Shown: positions 8,035 through 17,229 of the stretch, in pieces
How positions within the stretch are numbered: position 1 is the stretch's first letter
Layout: each line of letters opens with the position of its first letter
Source of the DNA: Chitinophaga pinensis
Lineage (GTDB): Bacteria > Bacteroidota > Bacteroidia > B-17B0 > Aurantibacillaceae
Length of the DNA: 34,709 bases
Direction of reading: 5' to 3'
NCBI GenBank assembly: GCA_945860225.1
Contig: CAMAPT010000026.1
Coordinates: 1 to 34,709 of the forward strand
The notes under the pieces: generated by a model
Database searches by the model: none
The model's input: the letters and a program-made list of their open reading frames with translations, nothing else
Told to the model about the DNA's origin: nothing
Translations under genes and position numbers: made by a program

Positions 8035-8631
8035 ATGCTTTTAGACGCAGTTCATATGGAATTTTCACCGCGATACCACCATACCGCCGACATGTTGCTA
8101 GAAGAGCAAATGATCATTGAGTCTGCGAAACAAAACCCAGAACATTTTGGGGCTATATACGACAAATATTACAAACCAATTTTTGGTTATATATACCAAC
8201 GAATGGATTGTAAAGAAACTGCTTTCGACCTAACTGCTCAGGTTTTCTTAAAAGCATTAACTAATCTTGAAAAATATGAATACAAGGGTGTGCCATTTGC
8301 TAGTTGGTTATATCGAATTGCCCATAGCGAGCTGATGCAACTTTTTAGGACACAAAAAAATCTACGAACAGTTAATGCCGATATAGGAGATTTGAAACAT
8401 ATATGTGAAGAAGCTGAAGAGGAATATATGGAACAATATAAAGGCTCCCTAATGACAGTGATTAAACAATTACCGGAAGAACAATTGCAATTAATTGAAT
8501 TACGTTTTTTTGAAAAACGTCCTTTTAAGGAAATTGCTGAAATAATGGATTTAACGGAAACAAATGCAAAAGTAAAACTATCCAGAATACTGGAACGTGT
8601 AAAAATATTATTGACTAAAACATCCAAATAA
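8035..8631 (+). CDS. ECF-type RNA polymerase sigma factor
   Basis: This sigma-70 family factor of the ECF group has region 2 and region 4 only. Region 2 covers HFGAIYDKYYKPIFGYIYQR to FASWLYRIAHSELMQLFR (about residues 37-108). Region 4, with LPEEQLQLIELRFFEKRPFKEIAEI then TETNAKVKLSRILERV, shows the helix-turn-helix that reads the -35 element. Three starts are possible: TTG 8017, ATG 8035 and ATG 8056. I chose 8035 (198 residues); the first 20-25 residues are outside the conserved fold. The stop codon overlaps the next ATG by one base (TAATG), so the pair is translationally coupled. A short inverted repeat CCTGAgaaTCAGG lies about 75 bp upstream at 7948-7960 and could be regulatory. Confidence 0.9.
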   Translation: MLLDAVHMEFSPRYHHTADMLLEEQMIIESAKQNPEHFGAIYDKYYKPIFGYIYQRMDCKETAFDLTAQVFLKALTNLEKYEYKGVPFASWLYRIAHSELMQLFRTQKNLRTVNADIGDLKHICEEAEEEYMEQYKGSLMTVIKQLPEEQLQLIELRFFEKRPFKEIAEIMDLTETNAKVKLSRILERVKILLTKTSK

Positions 8632-10400
8632 TGGAACCAAAATTTAACCTTAACAGACAACCTGTATCTGATGAAGAAATTAATTCAAAAAAGGACTTTG
8701 GAGAGTTAATAAAGCAATTCAAAAAACAAAGTATTGAAAAAGCCCGAACTGACGAAAATTTCTTTAAAAATAAAAAGGTAACTTATTCTACAATAATTGC
8801 AGGAGTAGCGGTGCTTTGCACCGTTACTTATTTTGCTGTTTTTAATCAAGAATCTTCTAAAAAAATCGCTCATGAGAAAACAATTACTAAGCCATTAAAT
8901 TCAAAACCTGTATTAGGCAATAAATCATACATTTCTCCTCCAGTATCTAAATTAAATATCCCCTACTCGACCTACCGAGTAAAAACACAAAAAGGTGCTA
9001 CGATTATTCACAATAATTCTTCAAAAATCATCATTCCTAAACATGCATTTTTAGATAAAAAAGGGAATGACATTGTGGGCGATGTAGAAATAAAATACCG
9101 CGAGTTTCATAACCAAGCAGATATTATAGTGAGTGGCATTCCTATGACTTATGATAGCGCTGGTGTTCAATCTCACTTTGAGAGTGCCGGAATGATTGAT
9201 ATAAAAGGTTATCAAAACAATGAACCCGTGTACATTAAACCAGACAAAAAAATTACCGTTGAATTTATTTCTGAGCAAACTGCTGATAAATACAATATGT
9301 ATTTTTTAGACACAATTTCAAAAAATTGGGCATACATTAAGCGAGATAATTCATTAATCCAATACAAAAAAGAATTAGAAAACAAGAATGCTTCTTTAAC
9401 GCATCAATTAACAAATCTAAATACCCAAAATATCTTTGAACTCGAGAAACAAATAAAAGAAATTCCTCAAAAACTAGAACAAGCAAAAAATGATTACTCC
9501 CAAAAAATCAATCAGCTTCCAAAAATTACATCTCCAAACAAACTAGCGCAAGCAACAGAGGGTAAACCTAAATTTGAATTGGATGTGGATTATAAAGAAT
9601 TTCCAGAATTAGCCGTTTTTAAACATGCTGTTTTTGAAGTTGGAGCAGAAAATAAAAATTATAACCCTAAAGTAGGCGACATTACTTGGAGTAGCGCAGA
9701 AATTTCTCAAGGTCCGGTAAAAGGAAAAAATTATGAACTGACTTTAAAATTAAAAGACAAGGTAGAAAAACTCATTGTTTATCCTGTATTAACTGGAACT
9801 AATTATGAGAAAGCGTTAAAAGTATATGAATCTAAATTTAATGAATACCAAAAATTAATTCTAAAAAGAGAAACAGAAGAACTACGATTAAAAAATGAAT
9901 TTGAAACCAAGCAAGCAACCTACAAAAATCAAGAAAAACAATTATCAGATAGATTGGTAAAAGAAAAAATAAAACAAGCTCAACAAAAAGAAATAAAACT
10001 AGATAAAGATTTTAAAGAACTCGGCACTTTAGATAAAGTGACACGTATTTTTGAAATCAGTAAATTTGGAATTTATAACTCTGATTGTACCAATCAGTTG
10101 CCTCAAAATGCCACTTTACATGCCTTTTTTATAACTAATAAAGAAAAAATACATTTAAAAACTCAAGCTGTTTATTTAATTTGCCATTCAAAAAATCTAG
10201 TATATCATTTACCGAATGGACCAATTCCTTATAATCCCGGTGAAGTATATAGTATATGTGTGTTAGCAAATAATAAATTATATATGTGTGATAAAGGAAC
10301 CTTTGCAACTGTTATTGCTTCTCATACAAACAAAATTCTACTTACAGAATTGGATAATATACAAGATGCATTTGAACTAAAAAAAGCCATTGGAATATGA
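8631..10400 (+). CDS. Membrane-anchored protein coupled to the sigma factor; candidate anti-sigma/sensor
   Basis: This 589-residue protein has a 50-residue polar, probably cytoplasmic N-terminus, one transmembrane helix (about 51-71), and a large, probably periplasmic part. The latter has a beta-rich domain (about 115-225) with IIIPKHAFLDKKGNDIVGDV, VSGIPMTYDSAG and FESAGMIDIKG, then two charged coiled-coil stretches (about 240-290 and 395-465) and a C-terminal globular domain (about 480-589). I recall similar proteins paired with sigma factors in other Bacteroidota, but know no named function. The one-base overlap with the sigma gene and the single-pass topology suggest that the short N-terminus binds the sigma factor. 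No classical anti-sigma motif (such as zinc-binding HxxxCxxC) is present. Confidence 0.7.
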   Translation: MEPKFNLNRQPVSDEEINSKKDFGELIKQFKKQSIEKARTDENFFKNKKVTYSTIIAGVAVLCTVTYFAVFNQESSKKIAHEKTITKPLNSKPVLGNKSYISPPVSKLNIPYSTYRVKTQKGATIIHNNSSKIIIPKHAFLDKKGNDIVGDVEIKYREFHNQADIIVSGIPMTYDSAGVQSHFESAGMIDIKGYQNNEPVYIKPDKKITVEFISEQTADKYNMYFLDTISKNWAYIKRDNSLIQYKKELENKNASLTHQLTNLNTQNIFELEKQIKEIPQKLEQAKNDYSQKINQLPKITSPNKLAQATEGKPKFELDVDYKEFPELAVFKHAVFEVGAENKNYNPKVGDITWSSAEISQGPVKGKNYELTLKLKDKVEKLIVYPVLTGTNYEKALKVYESKFNEYQKLILKRETEELRLKNEFETKQATYKNQEKQLSDRLVKEKIKQAQQKEIKLDKDFKELGTLDKVTRIFEISKFGIYNSDCTNQLPQNATLHAFFITNKEKIHLKTQAVYLICHSKNLVYHLPNGPIPYNPGEVYSICVLANNKLYMCDKGTFATVIASHTNKILLTELDNIQDAFELKKAIGI

Positions 10401-10520
10401 ATATAGAGTAAATGAAATACTTTGATTTAAAATTTAAAAAAGAAAAAATAATGTATAATATCAAAAGTCTATTTTTTAAAATTACAGCTTAAATGCATTT
10501 TTTTTAATATTTTTACAGTA

Positions 10521-10907
10521 TTGAGACCTTTTTTTGGGATATTAATTTTATTCGTTTACTTAATTCCGGTTGCTCACTTAAATGAGCTGGCTAAATTACC
10601 GGTGTTACTAGAGCATTTTGCTGAACACAAAGAAAAAAACAACCGATTATCATTCCTAAATTTCATTTATATGCATTATGCACAAAGTAATGATCATGAC
10701 GGGGATGATGAAAAAGATCGAAAATTACCCTTTAAGTCGCATGAGCGTTGTGTACATTCTGGTTCTATAGCTTTTGTTAATCAAACATTTGAATCTTTTA
10801 TTATAAAACCTCTTTTCCCAAAAACGAACTCTTTTTGTATTCATTCTGAGCAATTTTTATCATTTGCTTATCTTTCCTCTATTTGGCAACCGCCAAAGTT
10901 TTGCTAA
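10521..10907 (+). CDS. Small exported His/Asp-rich protein at the metal-efflux locus
   Basis: This is a 128-residue protein with a hydrophobic N-terminus (FFGILILFVYLIPVAHL) that should act as signal peptide or anchor. Next comes LAKLPVLLEHFAEHKEKN, then MHYAQSNDHDGDDEKDRKLPFKSHE, rich in His, Asp and Glu. The C-terminal third has two Cys and an aromatic end (SSIWQPPKFC). There is no ATG in frame: the frame opens after a TAA at 10449 and the best start is TTG at 10521. Related small proteins sit beside CzcA/CusA pumps in other Bacteroidota, from memory. A periplasmic metal-binding or metal-handling role is likely but inferred from composition and position only. It is 98 bp upstream of the pump gene. 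Confidence 0.65.
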   Translation: MRPFFGILILFVYLIPVAHLNELAKLPVLLEHFAEHKEKNNRLSFLNFIYMHYAQSNDHDGDDEKDRKLPFKSHERCVHSGSIAFVNQTFESFIIKPLFPKTNSFCIHSEQFLSFAYLSSIWQPPKFC

Positions 10908-11005
10908 TTATCATTTGATATTTTGATTTTCAATTAGTAATACGTCGTTATTAAAGAAAATCATTGTTTTTTTAAGTCTCAAATAATAATTATCAATCTA
11001 TAATT

Positions 11006-14000
11006 ATGCTAAATAAAATCATTGATTTTTCAATCAATAACAAACTCATTATAGGGCTTTTTATACTCGCTCTTATTGGTTATGGAACTTACGAGGTTAC
11101 AAAATTGCCAATTGATGCAGTACCTGATATAACTGATAATCAGGTACAGGTCATTACTGTAGCTCCTTCATTCGGAGCCACAGACATTGAACGACTTGTA
11201 ACATTTCCAATAGAACAAGCCAATAATAATATTTCCGGTCTGAAAGAAATTCGTAGTTTTTCACGCTTTGGATTATCGCTTGTTACCATCGTTTTTGATG
11301 ACGAAACCGATATTTACTGGGCAAGACAACAAGTAGGAGAACGGTTACAAAAAATTCAGACACAAATTCCCCAAGGAATAGGAACACCGGAGCTTGGCCC
11401 TGTGTCAACTGGATTAGGCGAAATATATCAATATGTGGTAAGAGCCAAAGATGGTTATGAAAATAAATATGATGAAACATCTTTAAGAACCATACAAGAT
11501 TGGCTAGTAAGACGCCAATTATTAGGTGTAAAAGGTGTTGCAGAAGTAAGTAGTTTTGGAGGTAAATTAAAACAATTTGAAATTGCGATTGATCCAAATA
11601 AACTGCAATCACATCAAATTACTATTCATGATGTATTTAGTGCCCTCGAACAAAACAATCAAAATACAGGTGGTAGCTATATAGAAAAAGGGCCAACCGT
11701 TTTATTCATTAGAAGTGAAGGCTTAATTGGTAATGAAAATGATATTAAAAACATTTCAATAAAATCGACCAATAATGGAACTCCTCTATTTATAAAAGAC
11801 GTTGCAGATGTAAAAATTGGGTATGCTACTCGGTATGGTGCTATGTGCTATAACAATCAGGGCGAAGTTTCTGGAGCTGTCGTTATGATGTTGAAAGGAG
11901 CCAATAGTAGCGATGTAATTAAAAATGTAAAAGAGCGCGTTAATCAAATTCAAAAAACATTACCTGAAGGGGTAGTTATAGAACCTTTTTTAGATAGAAC
12001 TAAAATGGTAAATAATGCCATTGGAACAGTTGAACAAAATTTATTAGAAGGTGCATTAATTGTCATTTTTGTACTAGTCCTTTTTTTAGGAAATTTTCGG
12101 GCAGGCCTATTGGTAGCCTCAGTTATTCCTTTAGCCATGTTATTTGCCATCATATTAATGAACACCTTTGGCGTGAGTGGTAACTTAATGAGTTTAGGAG
12201 CCTTAGATTTTGGATTAATTGTAGATGGAGCTGTTATTATTGTAGAAGCCGTGATGCATCAACTGACACATAGTAAAAAATTTAAGCATATCAATCAACT
12301 CAATCAAGAGCAAATGGATACGGAAGTAAATTTGTCAGCAAGTAAAATGATGAACAGTGCCGTATTTGGTCAAATCATTATTCTTGTGGTTTACTTACCT
12401 ATTTTCACGCTACAAGGAATTGAAGGGAAAATGTTTAAACCGATGGCACAAACGGTTGCTTTTGCTTTATTTGGTGCCTTTGTTTTATCATTAACCTATA
12501 TTCCAATGATGAGTGCTTTGTTTTTAAGTAAAAAAACAAAGCATGCGCCAAATATTTCTGACAAAATAATGATTTATATAGAAAAAGCTTACCAGCGTGC
12601 TTTAGCTAATATCTTACGTTATCCTAAATTTCTACTTTCATGCGTTATAGTATTATTTATATCGGCCTTAATTACATTAACTTTTTTGGGAGGAGAATTT
12701 ATTCCTGCATTAGAGGAAGGTGATTTTGCAGTTGAAACAAGGGTATTAACAGGAAGTAGTATCAATACAACCATTGAAAACACTCAAAAAACGGCCCATA
12801 TTTTAAAAACACAATTTCCTGAAGTGATTAAAGTAGTTACAAAAATAGGCAGTGGTGAGGTTCCAACAGATCCAATGCCAATGGAAGCGGCCGATATGAT
12901 GGTAATATTGAAGGATAAAAAAGAATGGACATCTGCTCAAACATTTCCTGAATTAGCAGAAAAAATGAGCAAGTCGCTATCTGATGTTCCTGGAGTTACA
13001 ACTAGTTTTCAATTTCCTGTTCAAATGCGTTTTAATGAATTAATGACTGGAGCGAAACAAGATGTAGTTTGTAAAATTTTTGGGGAAAATTTAGATACAC
13101 TGGCGGTTTATGCCCAAAAATTAGGTGAACTCGTTAATCATGTTGAAGGTGCCAAAAATCTATACATAGAAACGGTGACCGGAATGCCAGAGATAATTAT
13201 TGATTATAACAGACTTGTCATTGCTCAATATAATTTAAATATTTCAGACATAAATAAAGTTGTGAATACAGCATTTGCAGGGCAAACAACCGGATTAATC
13301 TTTGAAGGTGAAAAACGTTTTGACATAGTTGTTCGTTTAAAAACAGACAAACGTCAAGATTTAGAAGATATCAAAAACTTATTAATTCCAACCCCACAAG
13401 GTACACAAATACCACTTTGCCAATTAGCCAATGTGAGTATTAAAAATGGACCTAATCAAATACAACGTGAAGATGCTAAACGTAGAATTATTGTTGGGTT
13501 TAATGTTAGAGGCCGTGATGTTCAAAGTATTGTTAACGAATTACAAAAAAAAGTCGACAAACAAATAAAATTCTCCGCCGGATATTATGTTACTTATGGA
13601 GGTGCCTTCGAAAATTTAAATGCAGCAAAACAACGTCTGTCTATTGCCGTACCTGTATCATTAATTATGATTTTCATTTTATTGTTTTTTGCTTTTAATT
13701 CCGTAAAACATGGATTACTCATATATTCTGCCATTCCATTATCAGCAATTGGAGGTATTTTCTTTTTAGCATTAAGAGGTATGCCTTTTAGTATTAGTGC
13801 AGGAGTTGGCTTCATAGCCTTATTTGGAGTAGCTGTTTTAAATGGCATTGTTCTAATTGCTGAATTTAACCGCCTCAAAAAAGAAGGATTTAATAATTTA
13901 CAAAGAATTGTTTTAATGGGGACAAAAGTTCGTTTACGTCCGGTGTTGATGACGGCCTTTGTGGCTTCATTAGGTTTTTTGCCAATGGCTATAAGCCAAG

Positions 14001-14155
14001 GAGCTGGTGCCGAAGTTCAAAGACCTTTAGCAACCGTTGTCATCGGCGGATTAATGATTGCAACCTTATTAACATTATTTGTTTTACCTGTATTATATAT
14101 TTTATTTGAAAAAGGAGTAACTAATAAGCAACCAACAATTGACAATAAGCAATAA
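11006..14155 (+). CDS. czcA: CzcA-type heavy-metal efflux RND pump
   Basis: This inner-membrane proton-driven pump is the RND subunit of a tripartite Co/Zn/Cd-type exporter. Its 1049 residues are full length, with a first transmembrane helix at about 13-30 and two large periplasmic loops. The helix-4 segment LGALDFGLIVDGAVIIVE places D401, D407 and E414 at the sites needed for proton transport in CzcA (D402, D408, E415 there). This DFGxxxDGAxxxVE pattern is the divalent-cation (HME1) signature rather than the Cu/Ag (CusA) one. The residue after VE is Ala instead of the usual Asn. The other two subunits are encoded downstream, in the order czcA, channel, adaptor. Confidence 0.93.
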   Translation: MLNKIIDFSINNKLIIGLFILALIGYGTYEVTKLPIDAVPDITDNQVQVITVAPSFGATDIERLVTFPIEQANNNISGLKEIRSFSRFGLSLVTIVFDDETDIYWARQQVGERLQKIQTQIPQGIGTPELGPVSTGLGEIYQYVVRAKDGYENKYDETSLRTIQDWLVRRQLLGVKGVAEVSSFGGKLKQFEIAIDPNKLQSHQITIHDVFSALEQNNQNTGGSYIEKGPTVLFIRSEGLIGNENDIKNISIKSTNNGTPLFIKDVADVKIGYATRYGAMCYNNQGEVSGAVVMMLKGANSSDVIKNVKERVNQIQKTLPEGVVIEPFLDRTKMVNNAIGTVEQNLLEGALIVIFVLVLFLGNFRAGLLVASVIPLAMLFAIILMNTFGVSGNLMSLGALDFGLIVDGAVIIVEAVMHQLTHSKKFKHINQLNQEQMDTEVNLSASKMMNSAVFGQIIILVVYLPIFTLQGIEGKMFKPMAQTVAFALFGAFVLSLTYIPMMSALFLSKKTKHAPNISDKIMIYIEKAYQRALANILRYPKFLLSCVIVLFISALITLTFLGGEFIPALEEGDFAVETRVLTGSSINTTIENTQKTAHILKTQFPEVIKVVTKIGSGEVPTDPMPMEAADMMVILKDKKEWTSAQTFPELAEKMSKSLSDVPGVTTSFQFPVQMRFNELMTGAKQDVVCKIFGENLDTLAVYAQKLGELVNHVEGAKNLYIETVTGMPEIIIDYNRLVIAQYNLNISDINKVVNTAFAGQTTGLIFEGEKRFDIVVRLKTDKRQDLEDIKNLLIPTPQGTQIPLCQLANVSIKNGPNQIQREDAKRRIIVGFNVRGRDVQSIVNELQKKVDKQIKFSAGYYVTYGGAFENLNAAKQRLSIAVPVSLIMIFILLFFAFNSVKHGLLIYSAIPLSAIGGIFFLALRGMPFSISAGVGFIALFGVAVLNGIVLIAEFNRLKKEGFNNLQRIVLMGTKVRLRPVLMTAFVASLGFLPMAISQGAGAEVQRPLATVVIGGLMIATLLTLFVLPVLYILFEKGVTNKQPTIDNKQ

Positions 14156-14366
14156 TAATCTATTAAAATATAAATAGCCATTTTGTCGAAACCACAAACA
14201 CAAATGCAATGCACTAGGGAAGATAAACTCAAAACAAGGATGACGACTAAAAAATATTGAATATATACACATGAATAACCATGTTACGACTAGTGCAAGC
14301 ACAAATGACTAAACTTAGTCATAACATATGATAATTAAAAAACAAACGATTTAGACACATGAAATT
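14156..14366 (+). other. Spacer in the metal-efflux locus, no gene seen
   Basis: This 211-bp A/T-rich spacer separates the pump gene from the broken four-helix-bundle gene. Frames are short and have no coding character. No strong hairpin with a T run is visible, so transcription could continue into the downstream genes. Confidence 0.5.
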
Positions 14367-14733
14367 ATGAGCGCTAAAAATTTTAAAGAAACAACATTAT
14401 ATAAAAAAGCTTTTACTCAAGCGATGGAAATATTTGAGATTATTAAATCTTTTCCAAAAGAAGAAAAATATTCTTTGACAGATCAAGTTAGACGTTCATC
14501 AAGAAGTGTATGCGCAAATTTAGCTGAAGCTTATAGAAAAAAAACAATATCCAGCTCATTTTGTATCAAAGTTTTCAGATTGTGATGCCGAAAATTCAGA
14601 AACAGGAGTATGGATAGACTTTGCGTTAGCTTGTGATTATATAAATGTAAATGCTCACAAAATTTTAATAGAAAGAAACGAGGAGGTTGGTAGACTGATA
14701 GCTCATGCTATTAAAAATCCAGAAAAATATTAA
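14367..14733 (+). pseudogene. Four-helix-bundle (23S rRNA IVS-type) protein gene with one +1 frameshift
   Basis: The first frame runs from ATG 14367 to a TGA at 14583-14585: FKETTLYKKAFTQAMEIFEI, then LTDQVRRSSRSVCANLAEAYRKK, the hallmark of the S23-type four-helix-bundle family. The rest of the protein continues in another frame to a TAA at 14731: QYPAHFVSKFSDCDAENSET, VWIDFALACDYI, EEVGRLIAHAIKNPEKY, which is the family's usual C-terminus. The switch lies in a run of eight A (14537-14544); with seven A the full protein of about 121 residues would be restored. It may be a real mutation, a sequencing error, or a slippage site. Function of the family is unknown. The next gene starts 2 bp after the restored stop codon. 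Confidence 0.9.
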
Positions 14734-14735
14734 AT

Positions 14736-15992
14736 ATGAAAAACAATGTCCTAAAAAAGTTTAAAACTAAAAAATTGAGCTATTTGCTTATTTACTTATT
14801 GACTATTGTCAGTTGCCAATTGATAATAGCTCAAACTCCTATTAATTTGCAAGCAGCTATAGATAGTGCTTTAAAAAATAATCTTACTATAAAGCAGGAT
14901 AAATTAAGATCCGTTTATCAAAAAAAAATAATTCAAACGGCGTATTCAATCCCCCAAACAAATGTTTTAGGAGAATTCGGACAATTGAATAGTAGTTATT
15001 ACGATAACCGTTTAGGAGTATCGCAATCCATGAGTTTTCCATCAGTATATACTCATCATAAAAGATTACTTAACGAAGAGTGGAAATCATCATTGATTGA
15101 AGTAACATTAAAAGAAGCTGAAATCAAGAAACGAGTCTGTCGTTTTTTTTATAACTATCTATATCTAAATAATAAAAAACAATTGCTTTTAAGAATCGAT
15201 AGTATTTATAGCACTTTTTTAGATAAGGTGAATATTCGTTTTTTGAAAGGAGAAAGCAATGTACTTGAAAAAACAACTGCCGAATCACAAAGAGGAAATA
15301 TATCCATGCAACTAAATCAATTGAATAGGGATTTAGACATAATTCTAATTGAATTTAGACAATTATTAAATACACAAGCTGTATTAAGGCCTTATGAAAC
15401 AACCATGAAAATGGACCTAACCATAAAAAATGATAGTGGATTTATGAACGAACATCCCTTACTCAAAATCATTGAACAGGAAAAAAAGATATCTACTATC
15501 AGCAAGCAACTGGAAACATCGAAACTTCTTCCAGATTTAACTTTAGGATATTATAATATGTCGATGAGAGGATCTGGGGCCGATAATAAAATGTATGATT
15601 ATTCATCCAGATTTCAATCTATACAAGTTGGACTGGGTATTCCTTTATTTTTCAATGCTCAAAAAAACAAAATCAATGCCGCCCAAATACAAATTCAGGT
15701 TTCAGAAAATCATTATTTGAGTGAACGGACACATATTATAAAAGAACATGAATTAGCGTTATTAGAATATCAATCTAATTTAAAGACAGTCAATTATTTT
15801 GAAACTATTGGCCTTAAAAATGCAGATCTAATTTTTAAAGCCGCCAACCAACAATTTTTAAATGGTGAAATCGATTATTTGAAATGGGCTTTTTTAGTGA
15901 ATCAATCCATTGATATTCAATCTAACTATTATGATGCTTTAAACAATTTAAATGAATCCATCATACAAATCAATTATCTGACAGTTCAATAA
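14736..15992 (+). CDS. czcC: TolC-family outer-membrane channel of metal efflux (CzcC-like)
   Basis: This is a 418-residue outer-membrane efflux protein. The signal peptide spans about residues 1-33 (LLIYLLTIVSCQLIIAQ). The mature part begins TPINLQAAIDSALKNNLTIKQ, typical of the first TolC repeat, and shows long amphipathic helices with two repeats (around 35-230 and 235-418), including PDLTLGYYNMS and IQVGLGIPLFFNAQKNKI. It should form the trimeric tunnel to the outside for the CzcA pump encoded 580 bp upstream. Sequence identity in this family is low, so the symbol rests on context. The ATG is 2 bp after the end of the broken four-helix-bundle gene. Confidence 0.85.
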   Translation: MKNNVLKKFKTKKLSYLLIYLLTIVSCQLIIAQTPINLQAAIDSALKNNLTIKQDKLRSVYQKKIIQTAYSIPQTNVLGEFGQLNSSYYDNRLGVSQSMSFPSVYTHHKRLLNEEWKSSLIEVTLKEAEIKKRVCRFFYNYLYLNNKKQLLLRIDSIYSTFLDKVNIRFLKGESNVLEKTTAESQRGNISMQLNQLNRDLDIILIEFRQLLNTQAVLRPYETTMKMDLTIKNDSGFMNEHPLLKIIEQEKKISTISKQLETSKLLPDLTLGYYNMSMRGSGADNKMYDYSSRFQSIQVGLGIPLFFNAQKNKINAAQIQIQVSENHYLSERTHIIKEHELALLEYQSNLKTVNYFETIGLKNADLIFKAANQQFLNGEIDYLKWAFLVNQSIDIQSNYYDALNNLNESIIQINYLTVQ

Positions 15993-16080
15993 CCAATAAT
16001 TTCAAATAATACGTTTTTTTATTTTTATCAATTATAACTAACTATTCACTTTTGAATTTAAAACAATTAAAAAACTACGC

Positions 16081-17217
16081 ATGAAACCAATATTAATCCT
16101 AATTGCATGTATCATAACCTTATCTTCTTGTAAAAATGATACTGAACAAGAAACAGAATCAATCCAAGAAGTTATAAATCATTCAGTCATTTTAACCTCT
16201 GCTCAATTCCAAAATGCACATATTCAAACTGGAAAATTAATGCAGAAAAATATCTCAACACTGCTTAATTTAAATGGAAAAATAGATGTACCTCCTCAAA
16301 ATATGATTTCTGTTAGTAATCCCTTAGGTGGTTTTTTAAAAACAACCAAATTATTACCAGGAATGCCGATAAAAAAAGGTGAAATACTTGCTACAATGGA
16401 AGATGAAAAATACATCCAACTTCAACAAGAGTATCTCATTGCTAAATCTAGATTAACCTATCAGGAAGCTGAATTTCAGCGACAAAAAGAGCTCAATCAA
16501 AATAAAGCTAGCAGTGATAAAATATTGCAGCAAAGCATAATGGACTTCCAAGCCCAAAAAATTACCGTTAATGCATTATCCGAAAAATTGCGATTAATTA
16601 ATATCAATCCTGAAACCTTAAGCGAATCTAATTTATCACGAAGTATCAATATCTATTCTTCAATAGATGGTTTTGTGTCAAAGGTAAACATCAATATTGG
16701 AAAATATGTTAACCCCTCTGATGTTCTTTTTGAATTAATTAACCCAGATGATATTCATTTGAATTTGACAGCATATGAAAAAGATGTCGAAAAACTCGCT
16801 ATAGGCCAAAAAGTTCAAGCATTTAGTAATAACCAACCTAATAGAAAATATCCTTGTAAAATCATATTAGTTAGCCAAAATTTATCATCAGATAGAAGTG
16901 CTGAAATTCATTGTCACTTCGAGGTATATGATAAAATACTATTACCGGGCATGTACATGAATGCCGAAATTGAAATTACATCCAACAACGCAGCTTGTAT
17001 AAATGAGGAGGCTATCGTTCATTTTGAAGGTAAGGACTATCTATTTATATCGAAAGAAACCTATAAATATGAAATGATTGAAGTGAAAATTGGTCATTCG
17101 GATGGACATTTTACAGAAATACTTCCAAATAATCTTATCGACCTATCCAATTCGATGATAGTTAAAAAAGGGGCTTACACATTGTTAATGCAATTAAAAA
17201 ATAAAATTGATGAGTAA
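16081..17217 (+). CDS. czcB: Periplasmic adaptor (membrane-fusion) lipoprotein of metal efflux, CzcB-like
   Basis: This 378-residue adaptor joins the RND pump to the outer-membrane channel. The lipobox LSSC puts the lipidated Cys at residue 17, so it is anchored in the inner membrane. A barrel-sandwich (lipoyl-like) half begins near ISVSNPLGGFLKTTKLLPGMPIKKGEIL. A short alpha-helical hairpin spans about 115-180 (YLIAKSRLTYQEAEFQRQKEL), and the second lipoyl half includes IYSSIDGFVSKVNINIGKYV. The beta-barrel and membrane-proximal domains follow. No His-rich metal-binding N-terminal extension is present. It lies 88 bp after the channel gene and closes the operon. Confidence 0.88.
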   Translation: MKPILILIACIITLSSCKNDTEQETESIQEVINHSVILTSAQFQNAHIQTGKLMQKNISTLLNLNGKIDVPPQNMISVSNPLGGFLKTTKLLPGMPIKKGEILATMEDEKYIQLQQEYLIAKSRLTYQEAEFQRQKELNQNKASSDKILQQSIMDFQAQKITVNALSEKLRLININPETLSESNLSRSINIYSSIDGFVSKVNINIGKYVNPSDVLFELINPDDIHLNLTAYEKDVEKLAIGQKVQAFSNNQPNRKYPCKIILVSQNLSSDRSAEIHCHFEVYDKILLPGMYMNAEIEITSNNAACINEEAIVHFEGKDYLFISKETYKYEMIEVKIGHSDGHFTEILPNNLIDLSNSMIVKKGAYTLLMQLKNKIDE

Positions 17218-17229
17218 ACTTATAAAATA

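Noticed and set aside
8238-8660. 140-codon minus-strand frame opposite the sigma factor gene
   Set aside because: The sigma factor on plus has clear region 2 and 4 motifs; the antisense frame has none.
11283-14302. Several minus-strand frames opposite czcA (11283-11612, 11950-12165, 13594-13878, 14017-14302)
   Set aside because: All are shadows of the RND pump frame, with biased composition and no conserved features.
14110-14830. Similar short strings around the czcA 3' end (caattgacaataagcaa) and the czcC signal peptide region (attgtcagttgccaattg)
   Set aside because: The resemblance is partial and A/T-rich; it is too weak to call a repeat pair, although it lies around the broken gene.
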